Shown: positions 17,822 to 26,932, counted from the first letter of the stretch. The stretch: 64,000 nucleotides of DNA from Desulfofustis limnaeus (GCF_023169885.1 NZ_AP025516.1:3079501-3143500), one strand, 5' to 3'. Numbers and translations are program-made. The notes: generated by a model from the letters alone, not told the origin.

Positions 17822-18015
17822 AGCGGAGTGTTACCGGAATATTTAAGAAACCGTTATAATACCACGTTCTCCTTCGTTTTGAGAGGTCTTTTTGGGTTCC
17901 GCTCGAATAATCCATCGCTTTGGTCGGCACGAGTAAAACATCACCCGTGTCAATCAGCATTCAATATTGACCCCTTTCAGCGTCCAAATTTGACCCCTCT
18001 TTTGTTAAAAAAAAG

Positions 18016-18694
18016 TCACGTTCTCTTCTTGAGCCGGAAGGACTCGTTTCCTGTCTCTATGATGTCGCAGTGATAGGTCAACCGATCGAGCAAGGCGGTG
18101 GTCATCTTGACATCGCCGAAGATCTGAGACCATTCGGCAAAGCTCAGATTGGTCGTCACGATCAGCGAGGTTCTCTCGTACAAGGTACTGACCAGGTGGA
18201 ACAACAAGCTGCCGCCAGCCTGAGAGAAGGGCAGATATCCCCGTTCATCCAACACGACGAAGTCGATATTGGCCAAACGACTGGCCAGTGAACCCCGCCC
18301 TGCCGGCCAACTTTTCCTGCTCGAGTTTGTTGACCAGGTTGACCACGCTGTAAAAGCGGCCGCGCTTGCCCAAGCGGATGCACTGCATGGCAAGGGCGGT
18401 CGCCAGGTGGGTTTTCCCGGTCCCCGTGCCACCGATGAAGATCAGGTTGCGGGGTACATCGAGAAAGCTGCCGGTATGAAGATCCCGGATCAACTCTTCA
18501 TTGACCTGCGCGTCCGCAAAGCGGAAGGTGTCGAGGTTTTTGAGGACCGGGAACTTGGCAATCCCCATCTGATACCGGACCGACCGGGCTTGGCGCTCCG
18601 CCATTTCCGCCTGGCAAAGCAATATGAGCATGTCCTGTAGTGCGGTATTGCGCCGAATCCCCTGGGTGACCACTTCATCAAAGACAGCGACCAT
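18016..18694 (-). pseudogene. istB: Frameshifted IS21-family IstB ATPase
   Basis: IstB-like helper ATPase split between two minus-strand frames. The N-terminal part (from 18694) includes the P-loop [15 protein letters not shown]; a frameshift near 18290-18300 separates it from the second half, which contains [20 protein letters not shown] and [19 protein letters not shown] full-length IstB is about 245 residues, which matches the sum of the two parts. The IstA transposase is missing apart from a possible tail. Repeats of TTGACCCCT at 17968-17998 look like the subterminal repeats of an IS21-family end. Confidence 0.85.
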
Positions 18695-18723
18695 GCCGGA
18701 GAGTTTCAGAGCGCGAAGCAGGC

Positions 18724-18804
18724 TCAGGAGGTCATGGCGGTTGCATGGGGAACCTCCTGGCGCAGGGCATCATAACGGGCGCAGTCGGCGATCGGTTCGA
18801 CGCT
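18724..18804 (-). pseudogene. Possible C-terminal remnant of IS21 IstA
   Basis: Minus-strand codons just upstream of istB read SVEPIADCARYDALRQEVP before a stop, a pattern like the C-terminus of IstA transposases, which normally precede istB closely. Everything N-terminal to this is lost. The assignment rests mainly on position. Confidence 0.35.
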
Positions 18805-18932
18805 GAGCAGCACAATAGAGATGTTGAGGTGTATGATGCTGTTGTTGAAGACTTGAATGGCTTCATAGACCAAGTTGTATCTGATGAGACTGGTTTCAAT
18901 GTTGTGTGGTTTGTAAGTTCCCACAGAAGTTC

Positions 18933-18979
18933 CCACCATACAGACTTGGGTTTTCTCAGTCCTACAGTCTGTATGGTGG
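18933..18979. repeat. 14-bp perfect inverted repeat
   Basis: CCACCATACAGACT (18933-18946) and its exact reverse complement AGTCTGTATGGTGG (18966-18979) are separated by 19 bp. No T-run follows on either strand, so an intrinsic terminator is unlikely. It lies between the IS21 remnant and the island boundary. Confidence 0.6.
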
Positions 18980-19110
18980 CTCCCTAGCTATTTCACCTTG
19001 TCCTAAAATACCAGTCTCTGTATCCTTGAAAGTTTTCAGCCTGTTCTCGAAATAACTGAATTAGTTACAGGTTCTCATGATTCCCAAAAGGTTCCCACAA
19101 GATTTTGGAC

Positions 19111-19142
19111 AAAAAAAAGGGTTAGGTTTTTTGGCCTAACCC
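19111..19142 (-). terminator. Original tRNA-Arg terminator, now displaced
   Basis: Read on the minus strand: 8-bp stem GGGTTAGG/CCTAACCC followed by eight T, a textbook intrinsic terminator. It lies 12 nt downstream of the 3' fragment of tRNA-Arg at 19154-19199. It is therefore most likely the terminator of the tRNA before the island inserted and moved it 21 kb from the intact gene. Confidence 0.8.
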
Positions 19143-19153
19143 CTTGAATTTGT

Positions 19154-19199
<46 letters not shown>

Positions 19200-19255
19200 G
19201 TGTGGGTCTATCTTTCGACCTACGGATATATATTAATATTTAATTCTATTTTCTA

Positions 19256-19284
19256 TTGACTTATAGCATAGAACGGCCTAACAT
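19256..19284 (+). promoter_or_regulatory. Probable integrase promoter
   Basis: TTGACT (19256-19261), a 17-bp spacer and TAACAT (19279-19284), 87 bp upstream of the integrase ATG. A partial copy of the island's arm repeat (GCATAGAAC, 19266-19274) lies inside the spacer, so integrase binding could repress its own promoter; that is inference. Confidence 0.5.
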
Positions 19285-19322
19285 AAATTAGTATTATTCG
19301 ACTTAAATCGACCTATTTTGAT

Positions 19323-19348
19323 GCAATCCATAGAACCGGCATAGAACC
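19323..19348 (+). repeat. Candidate integrase arm-type site, left
   Basis: A 26-bp sequence containing CATAGAACCGGCATAGAACC, itself a tandem of CATAGAACC. It matches 40290-40315 near the other end in 25 of 26 positions and in the same orientation. The location inside both island ends is what is expected of arm sites bound by the N-terminal domain of a P4-type integrase. Confidence 0.6.
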
Positions 19349-19371
19349 GATACTAGAACCAGAGGCTGACA

Positions 19372-20595
19372 ATGTCTAATAAATTCAATTTCACAGACAA
19401 CAAGATCCGCACTGTCCAGCCAATTGCTGATCAAAAACGTGGTTATTACTACGATACGAAGACCGCAGGACTCAGGTTGCAAGTGACAGCATCCGGGACC
19501 AAGTCTTTCCAGTTTCAGGCATGGGATGCCAAGCGGGGCCGACCAGCCACACGCACTCTTGGTAAATACCCGGCCATTTCTATCAATAAAGCTAGAGAGT
19601 TAGCACTGAGGGCAATGACGGCCCTAAGCGACGGTGTTGATATCGAAAACGAGGCTCAACGGCTGCGAGACGAAGATACGCTCGATACCGTTTTCGAGCG
19701 ATGGTTAGATCAATTCGCTATACCTCACAAGAAATCGTGGCCCGAGGATGTCCGCCGTTATGATCTCTACATAAAGAAACCGCTTGGCAACAAACGAGTA
19801 TCGTGGTTTTCAGCTGCGAAAATCAGAGCGTGGCATAACAAGATCACCACCATGCCTAAACAACGCGGGGAAGGAACCTTAACGCAGAGCACAGCTAACC
19901 GCGCCCTCGCCCTTCTGAGCACCGTATTCAATCAGTCATTGCCGGAGATCCCGAATCCCTGTCGTAGCGTCAAGAAATTTCATGAGGAATCGAGAGATCG
20001 ATTTCTCCAGCCGGATGAACTGAAAAGGTTTTTCGAGGCGCTCCTCCATGACGACACACCGGAAACTCTCCGTGACTACGTTCTCATATCTCTTTTCACC
20101 GGGGCACGACGGTCGAACAACCTGTCGATGATGTGGAACGAAATATCCTTCGAAAGGGGCGTCTGGATCATCCCTGCCAAAAAGAGCAAAAATGGCAGTA
20201 CGATGGTAGTCCCGCTCGTTGAAGAGGCTCTGGAAATCCTCCAGAAACGGAAGCAACAAACACGCTCGGTATTCGTTTTCCCCGGATCTGGCAAAACGGG
20301 TCACTATCTGGAACCCAAAAGGGCTTGGAAGTCGCTGATCACTAGAGCAAATCTTCAAGACATCCGTCTTCACGATCTGAGACGGACCATGGGAAGTTGG
20401 CAGACGATGACAGGGGCGAGTTCGACCATTGTCGGCAAAACTCTTGGACACAAATCACCGGAAGCTACGGCAGTTTACGCACGGCTCAATCTCGACCCGG
20501 TACGGACCAGCATGGCCGTCGCCGTCAAAGCAATGTTGGCGAACCAGCTTACCTCAGAAAAAATCAAGTTAATTAGAGAGGTTGAGAAGAGCTAG
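19372..20595 (+). CDS. int: Tyrosine integrase, P4/phage-island type
   Basis: 407-residue site-specific recombinase. The N-terminal ~90 residues form the DUF4102-like arm-binding domain (YYYDTKTAGLRLQVTASGTK). The catalytic residues are R246 in TGARRSN, H334 and R337 in RLHDLRR, H360 in LGHKSPEAT and the nucleophile Y369. All are intact, so the protein should be active. It reads into the island from the attL side. An AGAGG ribosome-binding site precedes the ATG. It is next to the tRNA 3' fragment, not the intact tRNA, which is the less common arrangement. Confidence 0.93.
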   Translation: MSNKFNFTDNKIRTVQPIADQKRGYYYDTKTAGLRLQVTASGTKSFQFQAWDAKRGRPATRTLGKYPAISINKARELALRAMTALSDGVDIENEAQRLRDEDTLDTVFERWLDQFAIPHKKSWPEDVRRYDLYIKKPLGNKRVSWFSAAKIRAWHNKITTMPKQRGEGTLTQSTANRALALLSTVFNQSLPEIPNPCRSVKKFHEESRDRFLQPDELKRFFEALLHDDTPETLRDYVLISLFTGARRSNNLSMMWNEISFERGVWIIPAKKSKNGSTMVVPLVEEALEILQKRKQQTRSVFVFPGSGKTGHYLEPKRAWKSLITRANLQDIRLHDLRRTMGSWQTMTGASSTIVGKTLGHKSPEATAVYARLNLDPVRTSMAVAVKAMLANQLTSEKIKLIREVEKS

Positions 20596-21188
20596 ACTCC
20601 TATATAATCTGATATCAAAGTTATTACTGACTATACCAGTCTCCAAATGATGTTTTTCCCTTTTTCCAACCGTGCTCCATTGTCATCCCTTTATATCCAT
20701 AGCACTGCCGTTGAACTTCAATCCTTACCGCAAACCCTCTTGAACCCACGGTCGTTCAGTGTCTGGACTATCTAACGGAGATAAATAAATCTTTTTACAC
20801 TCCCTAAAACCTCGCCGTACACTTATCCCTACCTTATCTCTACGTTGCCCAGAACCTTGCCGGTTCCTTGACTGTCGAACCTCAGGGAAACCTTGGGTAT
20901 ACTCCCCCTTTTTTACCGCGTCAAAAAAACCTTGCTTGCCAATGGGCGATAAGGAATAAATACTTTGCTGTGCCGCCGTCTCGTTGTGCTGCTCGGCAAC
21001 AACCTGCGTTACCGTTTTCCAACCCTGGTGTCGCAGGTTCCATTACTGCCGGAGGAACAAAAAAATTCATTTATTTATCTTCTGTGGAGCCTGCTGCTGT
21101 GGGCTGGGACGACAATAGGGTGATATCCGCGCCGTTTTGACTTGTACAAACCTTGTAGCTCATTCCTTTTTTTCCATCTCTTTTTTAA
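20596..21188. other. Non-coding stretch after the integrase
   Basis: About 590 bp in which no gene with plausible codon use or ribosome-binding site is seen. It ends with a T-rich run leading into the TTAA that flanks MITE copy 2. No repeats or RNA gene were recognised. Confidence 0.4.
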
Positions 21189-21331
21189 GGGGAGCTTGAA
21201 AAATTCGATATTTCGTTCAAGAAAGAGGCGCGCACGATCATTTTTCCGCAGGCATATACATGATATTCCGAGGATAAAATTTTATTGCGCAACGATGAGA
21301 TTGTACGTAATGGCAATTTTTCAAGGTTCCC
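21189..21331 (+). mobile_element. MITE copy 2 (IS5-derived)
   Basis: 143-bp element with termini GGGGAGCTTGAAAAATT and, reversed, GGGAACCTTGAAAAATT (15 of 17 identical). It is flanked by TTAA on both sides (21185-21188 and 21332-21335). Its interior matches the other two copies. The right TTAA is shared with the insertion sequence that follows at 21336. Confidence 0.88.
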
Positions 21332-21335
21332 TTAA

Positions 21336-22669
21336 GGGTTCCTTGAAAAATAGGGGCTAAAAATCTGGCAAATTATTCAAAAAAATCAGCGAAAAATCTC
21401 TGAAAATATATTAATATCAACACGTTGGTTATGATATCACCATTTCATTCCCCCTTTTCAGAGATAGCGCCATGACACAATTCGGCCTCTTCGATTATCA
21501 CAAGCGACTCTCCCGGATCGATAAAGCCGGTGATCCCCTGATCGAACTCAATAAGGTGGTTGATTGGGAACAGTTCCGTGTCCTCATCAACCGTGCACTT
21601 GAGAAACCGCGTAAATCTCCAGCCGGTGCCAAGGGCTACGACCCAATCCTGCTGTTCAAGATCCTGATTCTCCAGTCTTTGTACAATCTCTCCGACGAGG
21701 CCATGGAGTATCAGATCCTTGATCGCTATTCGTTTTCCCGGTTCCTTGGTATTCGTGAAGGTTCCAAGGTGCCCGATGCCACCACCATCTTCCGCTTCCG
21801 GGATGAACTGGCCAAAGCCGGCGTGGTGGAGCTGCTGTTTACCCAGTTCGATCAGTTCCTCCGTGAGCATGGCTTTCGTGCGCAAAAGGGCCAGATTGTC
21901 GATGCCTCCATTATCCGCGTTCCCACTCAGCGCAACAGCCGGGAAGAAAACGAAGATATCAAAGCCGGCACACCCATCACCTCATGGGACGAACCGAAAC
22001 GCCGGCAAAAAGATACCGATGCCCGCTGGACCAAGAAGAACGGCAAAGCGTTCTTTGGCTACAAGAACCATGTCAGTATCGACGTCGGTCACAAGTTCAT
22101 TCGCAGCTATGAGGTCACCGACGCCAGTGTCCATGACAGTCAAGTGTTTACCGAGCTGCTTGACCCGGAAAATACCAGTAATGACGTCTGGGCCGATTCT
22201 GCGTACCGTTCCGAAGAATCGTTGCAGGAGTTGGCACAACAAGGGTTTCAAGAACACCTGCAGCTCAAGGGCAACCGGCACCGAAAGCTGACCGACGAAG
22301 AGCGCCAGGCGAATCGGACCAGATCGAAGATCCGTAGCCGTGTCGAACATGTCTTCGGGGTGATGGCCATGCGTACCGGCAGTACACTGATGCGCGGGAT
22401 TGGCATGGTCAGAATCAGGGCCAAGATCGGCTTGCGCAATTTGGCTTACAATGTGAGCCGTTTTGCACTGCTGGCCACCGCTTAACAGCAGACGTGCGCC
22501 TTCAGAACGTAGAAGGCGCTCACCGGCTCCTGAAAGAGCGATACGTGAGATCAAGAGAGCAGAAAATCGTCTCATGGCCGTCATAGTTTGACGAAAAACG
22601 GTGTTCATGAGTGCAGATTTTTACGGCGCAACAACGCGTTTATTGAAAATGGCATTATTCAAGGTGCCC
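21336..22669 (+). mobile_element. IS5-family insertion sequence
   Basis: 1334-bp element with termini GGGTTCCTTGAAAAAT and, reversed, GGGCACCTTGAATAAT (13 of 16 identical), flanked by TTAA duplications at 21332-21335 and 22670-22673. TTAA fits the YTAR target of the IS5 group. It has one intact transposase gene. About 55 bp of its right end resemble the right arm of the MITE, pointing to a parent-derivative relationship. The insertion lies at the stop codon of the small minus-strand gene that follows. Confidence 0.85.
21472..22485 (+). CDS. IS5-family transposase
   Basis: 337-residue DDE transposase. The N-terminal DUF772-like region reads RKSPAGAKGYDPILLFKILI and LYNLSDEAMEYQILDRYSF. The first catalytic Asp lies in GQIVDASIIRVP, the second in VWADSAYRSEE and the Glu in IRSRVEHVFGVM, with the conserved GYKNHVSIDVGHKFI between them. 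The reading frame is intact, so the element may be active. The promoter would lie in the 136 bp between the left terminus and the ATG. Confidence 0.93.
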   Translation: MTQFGLFDYHKRLSRIDKAGDPLIELNKVVDWEQFRVLINRALEKPRKSPAGAKGYDPILLFKILILQSLYNLSDEAMEYQILDRYSFSRFLGIREGSKVPDATTIFRFRDELAKAGVVELLFTQFDQFLREHGFRAQKGQIVDASIIRVPTQRNSREENEDIKAGTPITSWDEPKRRQKDTDARWTKKNGKAFFGYKNHVSIDVGHKFIRSYEVTDASVHDSQVFTELLDPENTSNDVWADSAYRSEESLQELAQQGFQEHLQLKGNRHRKLTDEERQANRTRSKIRSRVEHVFGVMAMRTGSTLMRGIGMVRIRAKIGLRNLAYNVSRFALLATA

Positions 22670-22870
22670 TTAAGTGTCAGAAATCTCACTACCCTCACCA
22701 AAACCCACCTCCTCCGGTTCCATTCCAAACTCCCACTCAAGATACTCCAGCCAATCGCAGGCTGTCCCTTCTTGGCATCTCCTGCGGTAATCCTTAATTA
22801 CCTCTGCTTTCAACCACTGAGCCGTATAGCCCCACTGTTCTAGAATTTCGTCCTTTCTTTCCGGTGTCAT
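22670..22870 (-). CDS. Small acidic hypothetical protein
   Basis: 66-residue protein, mostly helical and acidic, with the segment CDWLEYLEWEFGMEPEEVGF. A C-terminal fragment with HDWMEYLEWAFGLEPEG occurs at 27654-27716 on the same strand, so it belongs to a family that has moved within this island. The stop codon TAA coincides with the TTAA target duplication of the IS5-family element, so the original C-terminus may have been altered. Family unknown to me; no strong ribosome-binding site is seen. Confidence 0.5.
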   Translation of the reverse strand: MTPERKDEILEQWGYTAQWLKAEVIKDYRRRCQEGTACDWLEYLEWEFGMEPEEVGFGEGSEISDT

Positions 22871-22941
22871 AAGCGTTTTATTTGAATCGTACTCGCATTA
22901 TCTGACAAATTTCTTACAGTCATCTTTTCCGACGGTATGCA

Positions 22942-23575
22942 ATGTCACGAAAACTCCTTCTGGCACTTCTCCTTTCAATAACACCGGTCATCGCTAATAC
23001 CCTTGAAGGCAGGGTCGTTCATGAGCCAATGGTGGGTGATACTATCACGACCCTTTCACAGGGCAATCAGCAAACCTAGATTCTGTTGTATAAAATAGAC
23101 TGCCCGGATGGCAGGAAACCCTTCGGAAAGGAAGCAAAGAAGTATACTGCAAGCCTGGTTGCACGGAAGAGTACTCAGGTCACAAAACTCGACAGTGATA
23201 AGTATTGTCGCATGATTGGTGTTGCGACAGCCAACGGCAAACGCCAATGAAAGAATCATTGCAGCTGGATATGCATGGCAATATCGGAAGTACAGCCTTG
23301 AATCGCTCTGCTCAGATTGAGCACAAATTTGAACAGCGGGCAAAATCAACGGAGCGAGAACTGTGGGGTGGTAAAGATCCTATTCCGCCGTGGGAATGTA
23401 GAACTCAGCAAAGAGATTCGTCTTAATCAGATGTCAAGGGTGGCGTAGGTATTTATCCTGGCAACCTGAGAACAAAAGTTCTGCACCAGTTTGGGTGCCA
23501 GGTATACCATTGCAATAATTGTACTGAGGTATTTGGAACGGCGGAAGGTGCATTAATGGTTCGATATACGAAGCA
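22942..23575 (+). pseudogene. Broken thermonuclease-like (SNase) gene with Cys-rich tail
   Basis: Remnant of a secreted staphylococcal-nuclease-fold protein. An ATG at 22942 begins a signal peptide (SRKLLLALLLSITPVIA), then NTLEGRVVHE and GDTIT. After an in-frame TAG come LYKIDCPDGRKPFGKEA and ARKSTQVTKLDSDKY, the expected Arg/Asp core. A TGA and a frameshift follow, then RELWGGKDPIPPWE, and finally a tail matching the usual C-terminus with VYHCNNCTEVFGTAEGAL. At least two stops and two frameshifts make it non-functional. A second fragment of such a leader is at 29268. Confidence 0.8.
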
Positions 23576-23753
23576 ATCAATCTGTATAATAACATGGAAC
23601 TAAAAATAAACTTCAATAACATTAATAGAAGTTTAAAAACAATATTCCGTTTGGTAGTATTCCTTATCACTTACGTTATCATTTATAATGAAATTATTCG
23701 ACTCTTTAACCAGAGTAGAGATATTTGAGCGCTACCATCAAGGCAATTGATGG

Positions 23754-23782
23754 TTGACCTCACAAATACTCTAGCGTATAAT
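23754..23782 (+). promoter_or_regulatory. Sigma-70-type promoter of the KAP NTPase gene
   Basis: TTGACC (23754-23759), 17-bp spacer and a perfect TATAAT (23777-23782), 125 bp upstream of the KAP gene start on the same strand. It is the best promoter match seen in the island. Confidence 0.65.
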
Positions 23783-23907
23783 CGCCTGAGACGATTCAGA
23801 TGATATATAAGATCTTTATGATGTCTACCTCTTAGTTATAAAACAACTTACTTGCGATGCGACTTGGTTAAATAATTATAATATATTTCTGGTGATCACA
23901 ATCTATT

Positions 23908-25707
23908 ATGAACAAATACTTCAGAGATAAACCTATTGATTTTGAGGCCCATTCACGAAATTTATCTGAGAAAGTCGAACAGTTCGATCGACTAGGAATT
24001 GCAAATTACGCAATTGCATTGTCAGAATTTATTCAAGAATGTTCCACTCCAATGACAATAGGTATTCAAGGAGATTGGGGAATAGGAAAGACAAGCACGC
24101 TCAACCTTATTAAAGCTTATCTTACAACAAGAAAAAGAACACAGGGCAAGAATGCAATCATCTGGTTTAATACATGGCATTATTCGATGTTTAACCAAGA
24201 CGAATTTTTAGGAGCGGCTGTAATCAATGGGCTTCTTGATATAATAAAAGAACAATTTGACCTAAAAGAAGGTGCTATTAACCAAGGCAAAGCTGCTATT
24301 GGAAGAGTCTTAAAGTCTATGGCGGGGTCTATCACTATCGCAGGTGTTTCAATCAATCCAACGAAAGTACTCGAAGCAGATCCCTCTTTTGAAGACAAAT
24401 TAGGATTTACCAATCTTGCTACTCACATGCTAACATTTAGGCAAACATTTCAAAAAATAGTCGATCAAGCACTTGAGAAACAAGGGGGTGAAAGGCTTGT
24501 CATATTTGTAGATGACCTTGACCGCGTTAAACCAGTTAAGGCATTAGAACTTCTAGAATCATTAAAAAATTTTTTAGATGTAGAGCGTTGTGTTTTCGTT
24601 CTTGCGGTCGACTATGAAGTAGTTCAAATCGGAATGGCAGATAAGTTGGGACAAGATATCCAAAAAAGTAGTGGCAAGTCATTTTTTGATAAAATCATTC
24701 AACTACCTTTTACAATGCCTTCTAGTAGTTATTCTCTAGACAATTATATCGAATCTTTGCTCGAAGAAAGTGGATTCGTAGGAGCCAGAGGGATAAAGCA
24801 CGAACACAAACAATTTTATGCTGAAATCACAGCAACAAGTGTCGGACGAAATCCACGCAGTATCAAACGGGTAATAAACTATGCTGTATTACTTGAAAAA
24901 ATACGTAGCATGAATGCAAAATTATCAGAAGGTAAGGTAACCATGCAAGATCGCATGATACTGTATTCTTTGATATGTATGCAAGTTGCTTGGCCGGAAG
25001 TATTCGATCATTTTGTCAGAAATCCTTCAGCAAGTGTAATGCAAAAACTTGAAGATTGGGAGTACTTAGACAGCATTCCTAATATTTCAAAATTATATGC
25101 TAGAACAATCGATGTAACTCAATTGAAAAGTAATATTAGTTCCTACGCAGATCTTTTGTTTGAATTGGTTGACGAAGACCATAGTGGCGCAATAGGCAAG
25201 GAAGAATTTGAACGTGTTTTTAAAATTATGAAACTTACTCGTCTCACAGCAATAGATGACTATAGAGATAGTATTGAAATTATTATTGATAAAATTAATA
25301 ACAATGGAGGAAATGATCGATTTCCAAATTTTATTAATTCATTCAAAAATTCTAGATGGAAAACATCGAAAATTGTAGATTATAAAACTTCTGGATCGCG
25401 ATACGCTACGATTGTTATGTCGCGTAAACAAGTAGGATCAATAGTCACCACCCAACGCAATCCTATTCTTTTCAGGATTGACGCGCAATTAGATGATTTT
25501 TTAAACCATTTTGGCAAAAAAAATGATAATCTATCTGCCAATGACTGGGTGTACGAATTGCCAACTGCAAACCAGATTGGATTTGGAGATATTGCGATCA
25601 ATATAGAAAAGCTTGAAAATGCTGACCATAAAGTAGCTATTAATGTTTTAAATATGATTTTGGAAACTATACATGATATGTACAAACCGAATAGTAATAT
25701 TTCCTGA
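23908..25707 (+). CDS. KAP-family P-loop NTPase with an EF-hand-like loop
   Basis: 599-residue STAND-like KAP NTPase. Walker A GDWGIGKTS is at residues 55-63, followed by the KAP motif WFNTWHYSMFNQ; Walker B with the KAP-type DDLDR (LVIFVDDLDR) is at 197-206. The sensor region ATSVGRNPRSIKRVINY is also typical. In the C-terminal half, residues 422-433 read DEDHSGAIGKEE, a canonical EF-hand calcium loop (DxDxSGxIxxxE), followed by a helix. No transmembrane insertion is obvious, unlike many KAP proteins. KAP NTPases are often found in phage-defence and mobile loci; that role is inferred here. The gene is AT-rich and stands alone behind its own promoter. Confidence 0.82.
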   Translation: MNKYFRDKPIDFEAHSRNLSEKVEQFDRLGIANYAIALSEFIQECSTPMTIGIQGDWGIGKTSTLNLIKAYLTTRKRTQGKNAIIWFNTWHYSMFNQDEFLGAAVINGLLDIIKEQFDLKEGAINQGKAAIGRVLKSMAGSITIAGVSINPTKVLEADPSFEDKLGFTNLATHMLTFRQTFQKIVDQALEKQGGERLVIFVDDLDRVKPVKALELLESLKNFLDVERCVFVLAVDYEVVQIGMADKLGQDIQKSSGKSFFDKIIQLPFTMPSSSYSLDNYIESLLEESGFVGARGIKHEHKQFYAEITATSVGRNPRSIKRVINYAVLLEKIRSMNAKLSEGKVTMQDRMILYSLICMQVAWPEVFDHFVRNPSASVMQKLEDWEYLDSIPNISKLYARTIDVTQLKSNISSYADLLFELVDEDHSGAIGKEEFERVFKIMKLTRLTAIDDYRDSIEIIIDKINNNGGNDRFPNFINSFKNSRWKTSKIVDYKTSGSRYATIVMSRKQVGSIVTTQRNPILFRIDAQLDDFLNHFGKKNDNLSANDWVYELPTANQIGFGDIAINIEKLENADHKVAINVLNMILETIHDMYKPNSNIS

Positions 25708-25798
25708 AATATTTTTCCAGTTCATCATATAGGTTCGTTGATTATAATTATTTTGAATAATAATGGCATTCCAATTGAGCGACACTAATTAATATTTA

Positions 25799-26861
25799 TC
25801 TGATTACGCATGAAGCTCAGCCATTTTCAAAACCCGGGCCGGGAAGGGTTGAGTTCTCACAGCTATGAAACAAAATCGCGGTATCAACTGACGCAGATCA
25901 AAACGCCTGTTGAACCGATAACAAAATTCTGCCAAATACCGGGGGAAATGCTTTGCGCTGATGGCATGGAAGGTTCCTCGTAAAGAGTTCTTCACGTTGC
26001 CGATGATGGTGTTGAGCCACTTGAATTCAGGGATCTTGACACTATCCGGGCCACCTCCGGTGATGATTGCCGTATGGTCATATCCGGCTCGGCCAATGGC
26101 GTTGAAACAACCAAGACCATCGGAGATAACGCGAGAACCTGGCGCCACATGTACAGCAGCCCAGTCACCAACAGCTTTCAAGGAGAATGATCGGACACGA
26201 GTAAAACGCATATTCAGCGGGTGCCCTTCGTCGCTGGCTGCCACGGCAGCAATAAACGGAATCTTACCGGTGGCACCTCGACCGCGATTACCGTCATGTT
26301 TTTTGCCACCCCAATAGGAGTCGTCAATCTGCACGAGACCGGCAAGGGGCTTACTATCGTCACGCAATTTCATGACCTGCTGGAGTTTATGCTTCATGAG
26401 CAGTGCGGTATTGCTGGCAACACCCAGTGTCCGCGAGAGACTGAGCGCTGATACACTGGTTTTGGATTGAGTCACCAGGTAGATACCAAGAAACCAAGTT
26501 GCAATGGGCAGTTTGGTGGCAGCAAAGATGGTTCCGGAAGTCAGCGATGTCTGAGTATGGCAGCGATTACATTGAAACAGCATGCGGCATTTCAGTTTAC
26601 AGAACGAACTCTGTCCGCAGTCAGGGCAGACGAAGCCATTAGGCCATCGCCATCGGAAAAGGGCTTGGCGACACTGTTCTTCGGTGCCGTATTTATTAAA
26701 AAATTCCGTCAAACTGAGTCCGGGTTGAAATTGGATTTTATTTCTGGCCATGGTCTTGTTCCTCCTGTTAAGGTTTGGAACAGGCTACCATGGTAGGGGT
26801 ATCACCAGGTGATCACCCCTCACCGAAAAACGCGCCTAGCTGAGTTTGCTGCGTAATCAGA
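25799..26861 (-). mobile_element. IS1595-family insertion sequence
   Basis: 1063-bp element with outermost termini TCTGATTACGCA and TGCGTAATCAGA (12-bp perfect), the similarity extending to CTCAGC inside. It is flanked by a perfect 8-bp target duplication AATATTTA (25791-25798 and 26862-26869), as expected for IS1595. One intact transposase gene. The intact duplication indicates recent insertion. Confidence 0.92.
25804..26751 (-). CDS. IS1595-family (ISXO2-like) transposase
   Basis: 315-residue transposase. It begins with a zinc-ribbon (CPDC at about residues 42-45 and CNRC near 61-64), then the ISXO2-like DDE domain: VQIDDSYWGGKKHDGNRGRG, SDGLGCFNAIGRAGYDH and the loop ending in EFKWLNTIIGNVKNSLRG, where Asn replaces Glu at the usual third acidic position in this family. 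The C-terminal FCYRFNRRFDL motif is typical. The frame is intact. Confidence 0.93.
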   Translation of the reverse strand: MARNKIQFQPGLSLTEFFNKYGTEEQCRQALFRWRWPNGFVCPDCGQSSFCKLKCRMLFQCNRCHTQTSLTSGTIFAATKLPIATWFLGIYLVTQSKTSVSALSLSRTLGVASNTALLMKHKLQQVMKLRDDSKPLAGLVQIDDSYWGGKKHDGNRGRGATGKIPFIAAVAASDEGHPLNMRFTRVRSFSLKAVGDWAAVHVAPGSRVISDGLGCFNAIGRAGYDHTAIITGGGPDSVKIPEFKWLNTIIGNVKNSLRGTFHAISAKHFPRYLAEFCYRFNRRFDLRQLIPRFCFIAVRTQPFPARVLKMAELHA

Positions 26862-26932
26862 AATATTTAAAATATGTTATTATTTTCAAAATAAAAACAG
26901 GTTATTATTAAATCAATTTAGAAATTTTTCAC

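Noticed and set aside
18016-18694. Two separate hypothetical genes
   Set aside because: Their translations join into one IstB ATPase across a frameshift, so they are one pseudogene.
18933-18979. Intrinsic terminator at the 14-bp inverted repeat
   Set aside because: The loop is long and no T-run follows on either strand; kept only as a repeat.
20868-21140. 90-codon ORF behind the integrase
   Set aside because: No plausible start context and a low-complexity composition; treated as non-coding.
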